A stretch of 64,000 bases of DNA from Rheinheimera sp. UJ63 (GCF_021568285.1 NZ_JAKGTQ010000002.1:186001-250000); one strand, 5' to 3'; counted from the stretch's first letter, positions 9,047 through 17,740 are shown. Numbers and translations: made by a program. Notes: generated from the sequence alone by a model not told the origin.

Positions 9047-9370
9047 ATGCAAGAATTGGAAATGTGGTCTTTAGATGAATTATGTGACCATGCCTTTGAT
9101 ATATTTGAAGAATTAGCAGCCGATAACCTATCTGCTGAAGACTATCAGTTTTATCAACAGCATTATGAAGCACGCGGCTATGTCGATTTGGTGGTGCCAG
9201 GAGCGGATTGGCTAGATACGGTCAACCAAGAGCTTGAACCGGAACTGCACTTCGAAGCCCAAATTGGTGTGACGGGCGAGAACGGCAGTGCCGACTTGGT
9301 ATTAGCCCGTATTTTGTTAAGTCGCGAAAAACATGAGACCCTATGCCATGCGTTGTGGCGTGGGCAATAA
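9047..9370 (+). CDS. yciU: DUF440/YciU-family acidic (putative DNA-mimic) protein
   Basis: 107 aa from the ATG at 9047, preceded by GGGGGA at ideal spacing; an upstream in-frame start at 9014 has no such site. The protein is strongly acidic, with HAFDIFEELAADNLSAEDYQFY near the N-terminus and ARILLSREKHETLCHALWR at the C-terminus. Both match DUF440 proteins such as E. coli YciU and Haemophilus HI1450. HI1450 is reported to mimic double-stranded DNA charge and bind HU. Which DNA-binding protein it targets here is unknown. Confidence 0.85.
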   Translation: MQELEMWSLDELCDHAFDIFEELAADNLSAEDYQFYQQHYEARGYVDLVVPGADWLDTVNQELEPELHFEAQIGVTGENGSADLVLARILLSREKHETLCHALWRGQ

Positions 9371-9424
9371 AACGGATGATTCGGCAAGGGTGTTTTAGCT
9401 AAAAGGTTTAGTAAAGGAGTCTTT

Positions 9425-9970
9425 ATGTTATTGCAGGTACAACAGAGTCAGGTTTTGCTGATTGATATCCAAAGCAAATTGGCTCCAGCCATTGCTGATC
9501 AGGCGCAGCTGAGTCAGGCTGCCGCTTGGGTGTTACAAATTGCCAGCTTATGTGACGTGCCGGTAATGGCGACAGAACAGTATCCCGCTGGCTTAGGTCA
9601 TACTATCCCCTCATTGCTCGAATTACTTCCTAGTGGCGCCGTGCATGAAAAAATTCATTTTAGTGCTATGCGTGAACCCGAGATTGTTGCGGCTGTTGCC
9701 GCACAGCAACGGCCACAAGTCGTGGTGCTTGGCACTGAAGCCCATGTTTGTGTGTTGCAAACGGTGCTGGACTTACTAGCCGCAGGGTATCAAGTGTATT
9801 TAGTTAGTGAAGCGGTCGGCTCGCGTACACCTGAAAACAAACAATTGGCGCTTAGCCGCATGCAACAAGCCGGTGCGGTGGTGATCAGTAAGGAAATGTT
9901 AGCCTTTGAATGGCTAGAGCGCGCCGGAACAGAGTTGTTCCGGCAAATTAGCAAAGGGTGGATCAAATAA
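9425..9970 (+). CDS. Isochorismatase-family cysteine hydrolase
   Basis: 181 aa. The fold is marked by VLLIDIQSKLAPAI (catalytic Asp), ATEQYPAGLG, and VVLGTEAHVCVLQTVLDLLAAGYQVYLV carrying the nucleophilic Cys. The SRTPENKQLAL segment is typical of the YcaC/ribonuclease-like subgroup. Members hydrolyse amides or related bonds; the substrate cannot be told from sequence. AAAGGAG precedes the ATG. It is a single gene after DUF440, with 54 nt between them. The true isochorismatase pathway (siderophore genes) is not nearby. Confidence 0.9.
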   Translation: MLLQVQQSQVLLIDIQSKLAPAIADQAQLSQAAAWVLQIASLCDVPVMATEQYPAGLGHTIPSLLELLPSGAVHEKIHFSAMREPEIVAAVAAQQRPQVVVLGTEAHVCVLQTVLDLLAAGYQVYLVSEAVGSRTPENKQLALSRMQQAGAVVISKEMLAFEWLERAGTELFRQISKGWIK

Positions 9971-9997
9971 CCGCTTGGTTGCTTTAAGGCGAAAACC

Positions 9998-10777
9998 TTA
10001 TTGACCGAGCAGCTGTTCTAGCAAAAGCGCCAATCGCACTGCAGCTTGTTGTAAACGCTGCTCTAACGTCGCTTGATACTGCGCTAAATAGCTGTCGTCA
10101 ATTAACATGCCTGGCCGATAATGCTGATAAATATCAAAGGTTAACCGTGCTGATTCATTTGCCCAATCTAACACGCTGCCTTGTTGCCACAGCGCCGTGT
10201 TTTCTGGGTTAATTTGCAAAAATAACCATTCTTGTCTCTGGTAATCTTCGTCATAACCTAGCTTGTGCAGCATGCTGCTATCCCAAATGCCGTGTAAATT
10301 AGCCGGCGTTTCTGGGTTATAAAAATATACAGCAGTGCGATTGCCGCCAAGATCATCGGCATAACTGACATGCAGTGGCTGATGTAAATCACCCAGATAA
10401 TGCGCTAAAAATAACAAAGCTTGCCAGTCAGTCGCATCTGCGGTTAAACGCTGCTGCATATCGGCGATGGCCGATAAAATACAGCCTTGTTCAGGGCAGT
10501 GTTCATGCTTAATTTCTTGTTCTGGGCGCGGCATATTCACATAGTGATGGGGCGCACTCCAACGATATTCCTCTTCACTGCGCACTTCATCTGGCCACGC
10601 GCAAGCACTGGAGAATTCGGTATGGGGTGAGGCGGCAACTAAGCTCGCCACGTGCTGTTGGGTTTGTACCGACAGTAATTGTAAGCTCATATTACAGATC
10701 AGCGCATGCCCCGTGCGCCCAAAACCAAAGCTATTGAAGCTGATTAACAGTGCACATAACACTAAAAAACTGCGCAT
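9998..10777 (-). CDS. S1/P1-type zinc-dependent nuclease, secreted
   Basis: 259 aa. An N-terminal signal peptide (MRSFLVLCALLISFNSFG) precedes FGRTGH. Zinc-site residues of the family are visible: TGH, CAWPDEVR, HHYVNMPR, HYLGDLHQPLH and HGIWDSSML. These enzymes cleave single-stranded DNA and RNA and act as 3'-nucleotidases outside the cytoplasm. Usually the first mature residue is Trp, whose backbone binds zinc; here the matching position appears to be Phe. The start lies 2 nt from the rlmJ stop, so the two may be cotranscribed. Confidence 0.9.
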   Translation of the reverse strand: MRSFLVLCALLISFNSFGFGRTGHALICNMSLQLLSVQTQQHVASLVAASPHTEFSSACAWPDEVRSEEEYRWSAPHHYVNMPRPEQEIKHEHCPEQGCILSAIADMQQRLTADATDWQALLFLAHYLGDLHQPLHVSYADDLGGNRTAVYFYNPETPANLHGIWDSSMLHKLGYDEDYQRQEWLFLQINPENTALWQQGSVLDWANESARLTFDIYQHYRPGMLIDDSYLAQYQATLEQRLQQAAVRLALLLEQLLGQ

Positions 10778-10779
10778 AC

Positions 10780-11619
10780 TTATTCTCCAACCAGTTGAGT
10801 AATACTAAAGCGGCTGGCCGCTTCACCGATCTGTTGTTGCACTTCGTTTAACGCCGCTTGCATGTCCTCGGCTAAGGTGTAAGGCGGGTTAATCACTAAC
10901 ATACCACTGCCCGTCATGCCATGCCCCTGGCTATCGGCATGTAAATTAAACTCAATACGTAACTGATTTTTAATGCCAGTAGCAACAAGGCTATTGATAA
11001 AGGCTTCAACCGCGCTGCGTTCAATGACCGGGTACCAAATAGCATAGGTCGCTTGCGGAAAGCGTTTATAGGCTTCTTGTAAGCCTGTAACCAAGTCTTG
11101 ATATTCAGTTTTTAACTCATAAGGCGGGTCTATTAACACTAAACCGCGTTTGACCAAGGGCGGCAGCATGGCTTTAAAGCCGGCATAAGCATCGGTATTT
11201 TCAATACGCGTATAACGGCGGCGCACAAATTGGCTTTTTAGCACCGGAAAGTCGGTAGGATGCAGTTCAGTGGCTTGAATATGATCGTCATTGCGCAGCA
11301 TTAACGCGGCAATTTTGGGTGAGCCTGGATAAAAGTTAAGCTCGCCATCTGGGTTGAGCTGTTTTACTAATGCAATATAGCGCTGTAACAACGGGCTTTG
11401 TGCTGGATAATGCCAAAGTTTAGCAATACCGCCTTGGTACTCTGCGGTTTTTAGTGCGTGTTCGCTTTGCAAGCTATACAGGCCCGCACCGGCATGCGTA
11501 TCGTGATAGCACAGCGGTTTATCTTTTTTTAGTAGGTAGTCTAAGATGGCTACCTCGGTAAGATGTTTTACCACATCGGCGTGATTACCCGCATGGTAGC
11601 TGTGACGATAACTGAGCAT
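10780..11619 (-). CDS. rlmJ: 23S rRNA (adenine(2030)-N6)-methyltransferase RlmJ
   Basis: 279 aa, the family's usual length. The N-terminus MLSYRHSYHAGNHADVVKH is diagnostic. DTHAGAGLY forms the SAM-binding loop and LIDPPYE (~162-168) is the N6-adenine methyltransferase DPPY motif. In E. coli RlmJ modifies A2030 of 23S rRNA. It starts 212 nt upstream of the yfiF remnant, reading away from it, and leads directly into the S1/P1 nuclease gene. Confidence 0.95.
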   Translation of the reverse strand: MLSYRHSYHAGNHADVVKHLTEVAILDYLLKKDKPLCYHDTHAGAGLYSLQSEHALKTAEYQGGIAKLWHYPAQSPLLQRYIALVKQLNPDGELNFYPGSPKIAALMLRNDDHIQATELHPTDFPVLKSQFVRRRYTRIENTDAYAGFKAMLPPLVKRGLVLIDPPYELKTEYQDLVTGLQEAYKRFPQATYAIWYPVIERSAVEAFINSLVATGIKNQLRIEFNLHADSQGHGMTGSGMLVINPPYTLAEDMQAALNEVQQQIGEAASRFSITQLVGE

Positions 11620-11831
11620 AAAAAAGAGCCTTGCGTTGCCATTTAAGGCGCCAAGGATACTGCGTTAGCCTAAAAAAACAAGTGTTAAAACCATGGCACT
11701 AATAGCAATCGCTTTGCAGTAGACCCACGCGGACTCGGTGCAAGAAAAAACCAAGTATTGTCGGCGCCTAACTGGTAAAATCTGCGGTATACAGCAAGTG
11801 ATAGCAAAATGCTAAAGAAACGGGAATGGGT

Positions 11832-12298
11832 ATGTCACAACAACGGCCAAAAGGCGGCAAAGCAGCGGATCCGTTGCAAAAGCCATGGATGAAAAACGCG
11901 AAATCAGCAGCAAATAAAGCAAAACGTCCGGTAGCCGCATCAAAACCGCTAACCGCTAAGCCGATGAAAACCGTGTTGGATAACGAAGGTTAAATCTACG
12001 GAGAGAATGCCTGTCGGGTGATGTTTCAACAACGGCCAGAGGCAGTGATCCGTTTGTATTTGTCGGCGCAGTTGGCACCAAAGTTCGCTGATGTAATGAA
12101 GTATTTAGCCGCAGCGAAAAAAGCCTACCATATTGTTGATGATGCCGAGCTTGAAAAAGTAGCCGGCAGTGGCCATCACGGTGGCATAGTGCTGCTGGTA
12201 AAACGTAAAGCGCAGCAAAAACTTGCTGACTATTTACAACAGAAAGGCCGCAAGCAAGATTGTTTGCTGGCGTTAGATGGTGTGGGTAATCCGCATAA
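11832..12298 (+). pseudogene. yfiF: Broken yfiF (SpoU/TrmH-type RNA methyltransferase) remnant
   Basis: The first 467 bases of a yfiF-like gene are present, in the same frame and with no net insertion or deletion against the intact copy at 16543. The frame starts MSQQRPKGGKAADPLQKPW and meets TAA at codon 54 (11991-11993), where the intact copy has Lys (AAA). After it the coding sequence resumes as IYGENACRVMFQQRPE. Homology stops abruptly after ...DGVGNPH at about 12298, and the remaining frame runs into unrelated sequence to a stop at 12351-12353. The whole catalytic SPOUT domain is missing. A shorter protein could start inside (12018) but would be non-catalytic. Confidence 0.85.
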
Positions 12299-12558
12299 AA
12301 GAGGTAACACGATCTCTGACTTTTTCAACAATACTGTAGCCCCTGTTTTATAAAGCTTGTAAGCCTTCTTTCAACGCAATTCAATTCGCGTTTCTGATCC
12401 ATTAAACCCATCTCTGAAAGCAACAATTGCCGTGATTTCGGCCTAGCAATCAGGTTTAAACTGTCCCGAATACCTACTTTCACTGTGGTGTTAAGACAGA
12501 AAGCAAATTACTATCTAAAAAAACAACTAAGATTCATGCATTAAGGGAAGTACAGGCT
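12299..12558. other. AT-rich junction between yfiF remnant and island genes
   Basis: No gene is supported in this 260-bp stretch. It holds the abrupt end of yfiF homology and the motif CACGATCTCT (12308-12317), which recurs inverted at 16400-16409. A short minus-strand open frame (about 50 codons, ending near 12329) has no recognisable domain and could be a decayed mobile-element end. A GGGAAG about 8 nt before the KAP gene can serve as its ribosome-binding site. Confidence 0.5.
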
Positions 12559-14004
12559 ATGGCTGCATTAAGCTGCAAATACGAAAAGTGGCTGACAAAG
12601 TATACGTTTGAAAACTGTAAGCTTGATCGTGGCGAGTACGGCGAATTCCTTAAAAATTACCTGGCCGGTGAGCATGATGGTTTTGTCCTCAACTTAAATG
12701 GTGCTTGGGGTACAGGAAAAACCGAGTTCTTAAGGCGGTTATATTCTTTATTTATCACAGAAGGCCATCCAACCATATATATTGATGCTTGGGAAAGTGA
12801 TTTTTCCGAAATGCCGTTATCTGTCGTATCAAGTGAACTTTTGAACCAGCTTTCTGCGATTAACGAAGATATTGGTACTGAACTTAGTAAAGTCGGAGAA
12901 TTTTTAGGTAAGGCCGTTAAGGGGGCCATTATCGGCGGTGCAGGTCTTTTATCTAAGCATTTACTAGCTGACGCAAGCGCAGGTAGTGAAATGGCTAAGG
13001 CTCTGTTCGAAAAGTCACCAAACGACTTTCTTGATAGCGTGAAAAAAGAACATGCTGAACAGATTGAAGCAATAAAAAGCATTCGTACAGAACTGGGAAA
13101 TCTTGCTGAAGTTATTCAGAAAAATTACAGCAAACGGTTACCAGTTTTTGTTTTAGTCGATGAATTAGATCGGTGCCGCCCAAGCTATGCAATTGAAATG
13201 CTGGAAGTTATTAAGCACTTTTTCACAACAAAACATTTTGTTTTTGTAGTCGCAACTGACACTAAGCAACTCCGTGAGTCTATAAAATCCGTATATGGTT
13301 CCTCATTCGACTCGACGACTTACTTGAAACGATTTTTTAATAGAGAAGCAAGGCTGGATGAACCAAAATTAGAGAAGTACATAGGACTTTCAAAAGTTAG
13401 TAACAATGAATATGGTTCAAGAGTGATACTTTATCCTGAAATTAGTAACTTAGGGCGCCAAAGCACAACTAAATACTTAGAATGGTTGTCAGTTGCATTC
13501 GATCTAAGCTTAAGAGACATAGATCAATTAATAAATAAATTAAACGCCTGCTTACGTACAGCGATTCATGCCTATGATCTAAGTCAAAAAGTTCAGCTAA
13601 TTAATGTTTTTTCATTAATAACTGCGTTAATTGAGTTCGATAAGGAGCATTCTCAGTTTATTGAAAGAAAAACCAGCAACCCTATGATTTCCGGTGTGTT
13701 TACAAATACGGATTTCACTTTAAACGGTGAATTAGTCAGTCTCTCAGAGATCTATAAAATCAATATGATTTGTTCTGTCATGCATGAAGAAACTGTGGAT
13801 AGTCATCATGGTGAGCAGTATAAGGAGCTTTATTTTGGAGTTAGGCAGTTAAGAAGCTCAGACTACAGTAATGATTTTACTTTAAGGACTATCATAGCGA
13901 ATATAAGCAATGTACTTTCACACCATCATAAAAAAACAACCAGCAAAATATGGTTATGGCATGATTATCAGAGAGTAGTGAGGCTTGCAGGCATGATTGA
14001 GTAA
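12559..14004 (+). CDS. KAP-family P-loop NTPase (candidate defence ATPase)
   Basis: 481 aa. Walker A GAWGTGKTE lies at ~48-56 and Walker B VFVLVDELD at ~195-203, followed by RCRPSYAIEMLEVIKHFF, the hallmark of KAP NTPases. Between them is a Gly/Ala-rich hydrophobic insert (~115-140, AVKGAIIGGAGLLSKHLL), matching the membrane-segment insertion seen in many KAP proteins. ATDTKQLRESI fits the sensor region. Some KAP proteins, such as F-plasmid PifA, exclude phage, and others occur in defence loci. Codon use is clearly more AT-rich than in its neighbours. It converges with the SEC-C gene, with 38 nt between stops and a weak GAGTAAT/ATTACTC hairpin at the end. The role is inferred. Confidence 0.85.
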   Translation: MAALSCKYEKWLTKYTFENCKLDRGEYGEFLKNYLAGEHDGFVLNLNGAWGTGKTEFLRRLYSLFITEGHPTIYIDAWESDFSEMPLSVVSSELLNQLSAINEDIGTELSKVGEFLGKAVKGAIIGGAGLLSKHLLADASAGSEMAKALFEKSPNDFLDSVKKEHAEQIEAIKSIRTELGNLAEVIQKNYSKRLPVFVLVDELDRCRPSYAIEMLEVIKHFFTTKHFVFVVATDTKQLRESIKSVYGSSFDSTTYLKRFFNREARLDEPKLEKYIGLSKVSNNEYGSRVILYPEISNLGRQSTTKYLEWLSVAFDLSLRDIDQLINKLNACLRTAIHAYDLSQKVQLINVFSLITALIEFDKEHSQFIERKTSNPMISGVFTNTDFTLNGELVSLSEIYKINMICSVMHEETVDSHHGEQYKELYFGVRQLRSSDYSNDFTLRTIIANISNVLSHHHKKTTSKIWLWHDYQRVVRLAGMIE

Positions 14005-14042
14005 TGCACAAATTACTCATAAAACCATTTAAAATAATTAGA

Positions 14043-16241
14043 TTATACGATGCAGCAATGTTTATGCTTTTTGCCACTTCCGCATGGACAAGGTGCATTT
14101 CGACCAATCTTTTTTCCGCCACTTCTCATAGATTGTTTTGGGGATGATCTAGGAGTTGGAGTTATAGAATGCAGAGGTTTTAGGTCGGCCACCAACTTGT
14201 CCATTTCACTAGATTGTTCCCACTCTGATTCATGATAAGACGCAAATCTCAATCTGCCGTGTGCTGGGCTAAGACAACATCCGACCCAATAATTGGCTTT
14301 GCAGATATATTTCCGCTTCTCGCAATGGACTATTAACCTTTTATACGCAGTTTCATGATCGTCCTCGCTGCAGTGAATGGTCAGGCCTGATTTAACGTCA
14401 AATAGTGGGAGTGTTATATCATGGTGGCGATAATCTTTTTTAAATTGTTCAATAAGTTTTGCGATTGCCGAGTTAAGTAAATCAATACTTTTGCCACACA
14501 TTGATAAAAGATGAAACCCAAGTTTTTGAAGCGCATAATCTGATGAATTCTCTATATCCTCTATGATACCGCTGACATAGGTATTCTTATGAGCAGTTAG
14601 AAATCCCTCAGGAGTTTTTGTTCCATCAAATCCATCTCTTCTCGCAAGCATTGCTAATTCTAGGGCGCCAGAGATATCGTCTCCAAGCATAACCATATTG
14701 GGATTTTCGTCAAAATATAGGTTTTGTAAGATATATGTTGAAAGGGTCACTAGCTCATGGTTTGAAACTATTGAATCACCGAAATCACTGCGCTTGGTCA
14801 TGTAGTCTAGAAACCGTAAGGGTGATTGCAACATTTCTGAAATCATATCCAACAAAAAAACATCCATAACGTAAGGGTGTTTTATGGTGTTAGTAACTTT
14901 ATAGTCAAGAAAGTGGCTTGCTTGAGCGGCAAGAGCTGGAAAGTGGTCTGATACAAGGCAGATAGGAAATATTGCTTTAAAATCAGTTCCTATAGATTCT
15001 ATAGCTGTACCCGATGAGTCTTTTAGCGTTAACCCTCCACTAATTAGCGCCTCGCTACATATAAGCGATTGGTCGTACGCATCTTGGATCGCCAATTTAA
15101 AGTCTTTTTTAAGTTGTGAACTGTTTCCTTTACGTGCTTCAATTGTTAGCTTTTTAGATTTTGCTTGGACAACGATTGCATAAGCTCCGAATGTGACCAG
15201 TACATCAATCTCACCAATTTTATTTTTTCCATCAAATAGATCGATGTTGGATAAAACATTTTTCTCCCCAAACACTAATGCTAAACGTTCTTTAGCGAAT
15301 TCTTCAGTAAAGACACCTCGATGGCTGCTGGCTATTACATTGTATTTCTTGTCTGCTCCAAACCAGAAAAATGGGCTTTCATAAAGGCTTTCCCATAAGC
15401 TATATGACTGGAAGCTCAAATATTTGTCTGTGTCTATTTTAATTAAAGGAAAAGCATTTCTATGATTAAAATCATCGACACTGTTAAAACAATCCATACC
15501 CTCTTCTGGTTGAGCAGAAAAAGCATCAATTACGGCAGTGACAATCTTTAGGTCGAGGCCGCTCTGTTTAGTAATTTCAGACGGTTCAAACATAAAAACG
15601 GGCAGATGGTAGGGCAATGGCCAACTTCGAGATTCAGATACTGCATGATTTACTTTTTGTAGTTGAATTTGGTCTATTGCATTTATCACAGTTGCAGCTT
15701 GAATTATGCTAAAACCTTTGTTCGTTTGTAGCCAATTATCATCATACGAATAACGTCGCTTTGCTAAATCTCTATATTGGTGTTTATAGGCTCCATCACC
15801 GCCATAAAAAATAGCCTCTCGCATAAAAGCATTATGCTCATTGCTGTGGATAAAGTCAGAAAAAATCTTATTTGAAAAGGTTGCTCTCTCATCTTCTTGT
15901 TTAACTTTTGCTACCAAACTTGAAAAGTCTAACGTTGTGTAAAATGAATTATGCAGTTCGTCAAGAAGGTGCCATAAATCTTCTGCTCTGCATTTCAATT
16001 CATCGAAACTTAATTGAGTTGCCTTAAAGCCATGTTTACACGCTAAGCCAACTAGAGTTGAAAGTTCAGTTCGGGATAGCCTAGTGCGATCAAATTGCCC
16101 AGAAAACGCTTTTTCATCTAGTTTGTCACCGGAAAAGTGAATAAATGTATCTTTCCAGCAGAAGAAGGCAATTATTTCCCAAAAACCATCTTGTCTACTT
16201 AACTCTTCAAGTGCTTCAAATATCTGCTGTTCTGTTCTCAT
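14043..16241 (-). CDS. Large PD-(D/E)XK-like nuclease candidate with C-terminal SEC-C zinc motif
   Basis: 732 aa, not assignable to a named family by eye. A central segment reads GEIDVLVTFGAYAIVVQAKSK (~343-363). An Asp (D346) followed 13 residues later by Q359-x-K361, with an upstream Glu pair in FTEEFAKERL (~313), fits the restriction-endonuclease-like PD-(D/E)XK fold. The last 20 residues hold a SEC-C zinc motif (C718, C720, C729, C730 within CPCGSGKKHKHCC). The N-terminal 300 and the 450-700 regions are unrecognised and soluble. It is AT-rich like the KAP gene and converges with it. Nuclease activity is inferred from the motif only. Confidence 0.75.
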   Translation of the reverse strand: MRTEQQIFEALEELSRQDGFWEIIAFFCWKDTFIHFSGDKLDEKAFSGQFDRTRLSRTELSTLVGLACKHGFKATQLSFDELKCRAEDLWHLLDELHNSFYTTLDFSSLVAKVKQEDERATFSNKIFSDFIHSNEHNAFMREAIFYGGDGAYKHQYRDLAKRRYSYDDNWLQTNKGFSIIQAATVINAIDQIQLQKVNHAVSESRSWPLPYHLPVFMFEPSEITKQSGLDLKIVTAVIDAFSAQPEEGMDCFNSVDDFNHRNAFPLIKIDTDKYLSFQSYSLWESLYESPFFWFGADKKYNVIASSHRGVFTEEFAKERLALVFGEKNVLSNIDLFDGKNKIGEIDVLVTFGAYAIVVQAKSKKLTIEARKGNSSQLKKDFKLAIQDAYDQSLICSEALISGGLTLKDSSGTAIESIGTDFKAIFPICLVSDHFPALAAQASHFLDYKVTNTIKHPYVMDVFLLDMISEMLQSPLRFLDYMTKRSDFGDSIVSNHELVTLSTYILQNLYFDENPNMVMLGDDISGALELAMLARRDGFDGTKTPEGFLTAHKNTYVSGIIEDIENSSDYALQKLGFHLLSMCGKSIDLLNSAIAKLIEQFKKDYRHHDITLPLFDVKSGLTIHCSEDDHETAYKRLIVHCEKRKYICKANYWVGCCLSPAHGRLRFASYHESEWEQSSEMDKLVADLKPLHSITPTPRSSPKQSMRSGGKKIGRNAPCPCGSGKKHKHCCIV

Positions 16242-16542
16242 ATTTTTAATTTACAGCCTTGAATATTAAGAGATAGGAAAGTGGCGTTATATAGCAACTG
16301 GATGCTAGTTTCCAGCACGATATAGAACATTAACCTAAAAAGCTCCTATTTCAAAATTCAGCTCTAGGTCGATGTTATCAGTAGCTGAGGTTGGTCTTTA
16401 GAGATCGTGCTTTAATCTGCTATTGGCCATTGGTGTGATGAAGTAGGGTTGCCAGTTGCAAAACAGAAGTATTGTTGCCGCGCAGCTGCTAAAATTCGCC
16501 GCATTAATGATTGCAGGCCATAAGGCTAATACAGGAACACCA
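16242..16542. other. Right island junction and yfiF upstream region
   Basis: No gene is supported here. AGAGATCGTG at 16400-16409 is the inverse of the motif at 12308-12317. From about 16467 the sequence resembles the region upstream of the broken yfiF copy (AAGTATTGT followed by GC-rich sequence and TAAAAT), so the promoter region was duplicated along with the gene. A TTG at 16456 keeps the yfiF frame open, but its product would lack a conserved N-terminus. Confidence 0.55.
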
Positions 16543-17415
16543 ATGTCTCAACACCGTCCGAATAAAAACAAAGCCGCTAATCCATTACACAAGCCGTGGA
16601 ACAAAACCGATAAGGCTGCCGCTGGTAAGCCTAACCGCAATACTGCAACTGCAAAAGCACAGGCGGCGAAATCGGTGAAGTCAGTGCAGGGCGATGAGAG
16701 CAAAGTTTATAGCCCAAACGCTTGCCGTGTACTGTTTCAACAGCGGCCTGAATCGGTAATACGGTTGTATGTATCAGAGAAAGTAGCACCGAAATTTTCG
16801 GACGTAATGAAGTATCTGGCGGCGTCTAAAAAAGCGTACCACATAGTGGAAGATACTGAATTAGAGAAAATCGCTGCCAGCCAGCATCATGGCGGCATTG
16901 TGATGCTGGTAAAAAATAAGCCTATCCAATCCATTGCCAGTTATTTACAACAAAATAGGCTTAAGAAGGACTGCTTACTCGCTTTAGACGGAATAGGAAA
17001 TTCGCATAATTTAGGCGCCATTACCCGCAGCTGTGCCCATTTTGGCGTGGGCGGCATTATTATGAAGCAGCCTGAGTTATTACAATCGGGCGCGGCGCTA
17101 CGCACCGCTGAAGGCGGCGGTGAATTTGTGGATGGTTTAAGTTGCGACAATCTGCCACTGGCGCTGAAGCTTTGTAAAGAGGCGGGTTATACGCTTATTA
17201 CAACCTCTAGCCATGGCGGAAGCTCGTTATATAACACGCCATTACCGGCCAAAGTGGTGATTGTGTTTGGTGAAGAAATGTTTGGTGTATCGCAACATGT
17301 CGCGAAAAACGCCGATATCGCGCTGCAAATACCCGGCACCGGTAAAGTGGAATCGCTTAATGTGAGCGTGGCAGCGAGCTTAATTCTGGGTGAGTGGTAT
17401 CGGCAACAAAGTTAG
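16543..17415 (+). CDS. yfiF: YfiF-like SPOUT (TrmH/SpoU) RNA methyltransferase, intact copy
   Basis: 290 aa from the ATG at 16543, with AGGA 5 nt upstream. It has a Lys/Ala-rich basic N-terminus (~1-50) and a substrate-binding L30e-like domain (YSPNACRVLFQQRPE to ~135). The SPOUT catalytic domain follows with DGIGNSHNLGAITRSCAHFG (motif 1), VIVFGEEMFGV (motif 2) and IPGTGKVESLNVSVAASLILGEW (motif 3, knot). These match E. coli YfiF, a putative tRNA/rRNA 2'-O-methyltransferase whose target I do not know. It is a divergent second copy of the remnant at 11832 and probably restores the lost function. Confidence 0.9.
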   Translation: MSQHRPNKNKAANPLHKPWNKTDKAAAGKPNRNTATAKAQAAKSVKSVQGDESKVYSPNACRVLFQQRPESVIRLYVSEKVAPKFSDVMKYLAASKKAYHIVEDTELEKIAASQHHGGIVMLVKNKPIQSIASYLQQNRLKKDCLLALDGIGNSHNLGAITRSCAHFGVGGIIMKQPELLQSGAALRTAEGGGEFVDGLSCDNLPLALKLCKEAGYTLITTSSHGGSSLYNTPLPAKVVIVFGEEMFGVSQHVAKNADIALQIPGTGKVESLNVSVAASLILGEWYRQQS

Positions 17416-17470
17416 GGCGCGTTGTAGTATGGGTAACAGCGACGATTATTAGCGTCGCTGCTGTTCATCG

Positions 17471-17740
17471 TTAAGGGGTATTTGCCAGTGAGCTTAGTGC
17501 TTTGGATAAGGTTGAGCCAACATAACTGAAGCGCGGGCTCAGTTCGCCAGCAATATCAACGTTTTCACTAAACATGGTGGCAGGGCGAGCCCACAGGCCA
17601 AAATCGCCGTACAGCGCACGATAGATCACCAGCCATTCGGCGGTTTCGCTATGCATAGCCAAGTCAACAACTTGGTAATAACGCCCTTTGTAGTGTTGAT
17701 AATAGCCTTGTGGCAAATCAGGCTTAGTGTTGTTGTTCAT
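17471..17740 (-). CDS. DUF1653 domain protein
   Basis: 89 aa from the ATG at 17740, with GAGGG 5 nt upstream; a TTG four codons earlier is less likely. The small beta-rich domain has [21 protein letters not shown], then [22 protein letters not shown], the DUF1653 pattern. The function is unknown. It overlaps the 3' end of ruvX by 17 nt, suggesting the last place in the rsmE-gshB-yqgE-ruvX transcript. Confidence 0.85.
   Translation of the reverse strand: MNNNTKPDLPQGYYQHYKGRYYQVVDLAMHSETAEWLVIYRALYGDFGLWARPATMFSENVDIAGELSPRFSYVGSTLSKALSSLANTP

Noticed and set aside
12018-12353. A 111-aa protein from the yfiF remnant
   Set aside because: It is the piece after the premature stop plus 18 unrelated residues and lacks the catalytic domain, so it is treated as part of a pseudogene.
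16456-16542. Longer TTG start for the intact yfiF
   Set aside because: The region resembles the noncoding upstream part of the other copy, and the ATG at 16543 has a proper ribosome-binding site.
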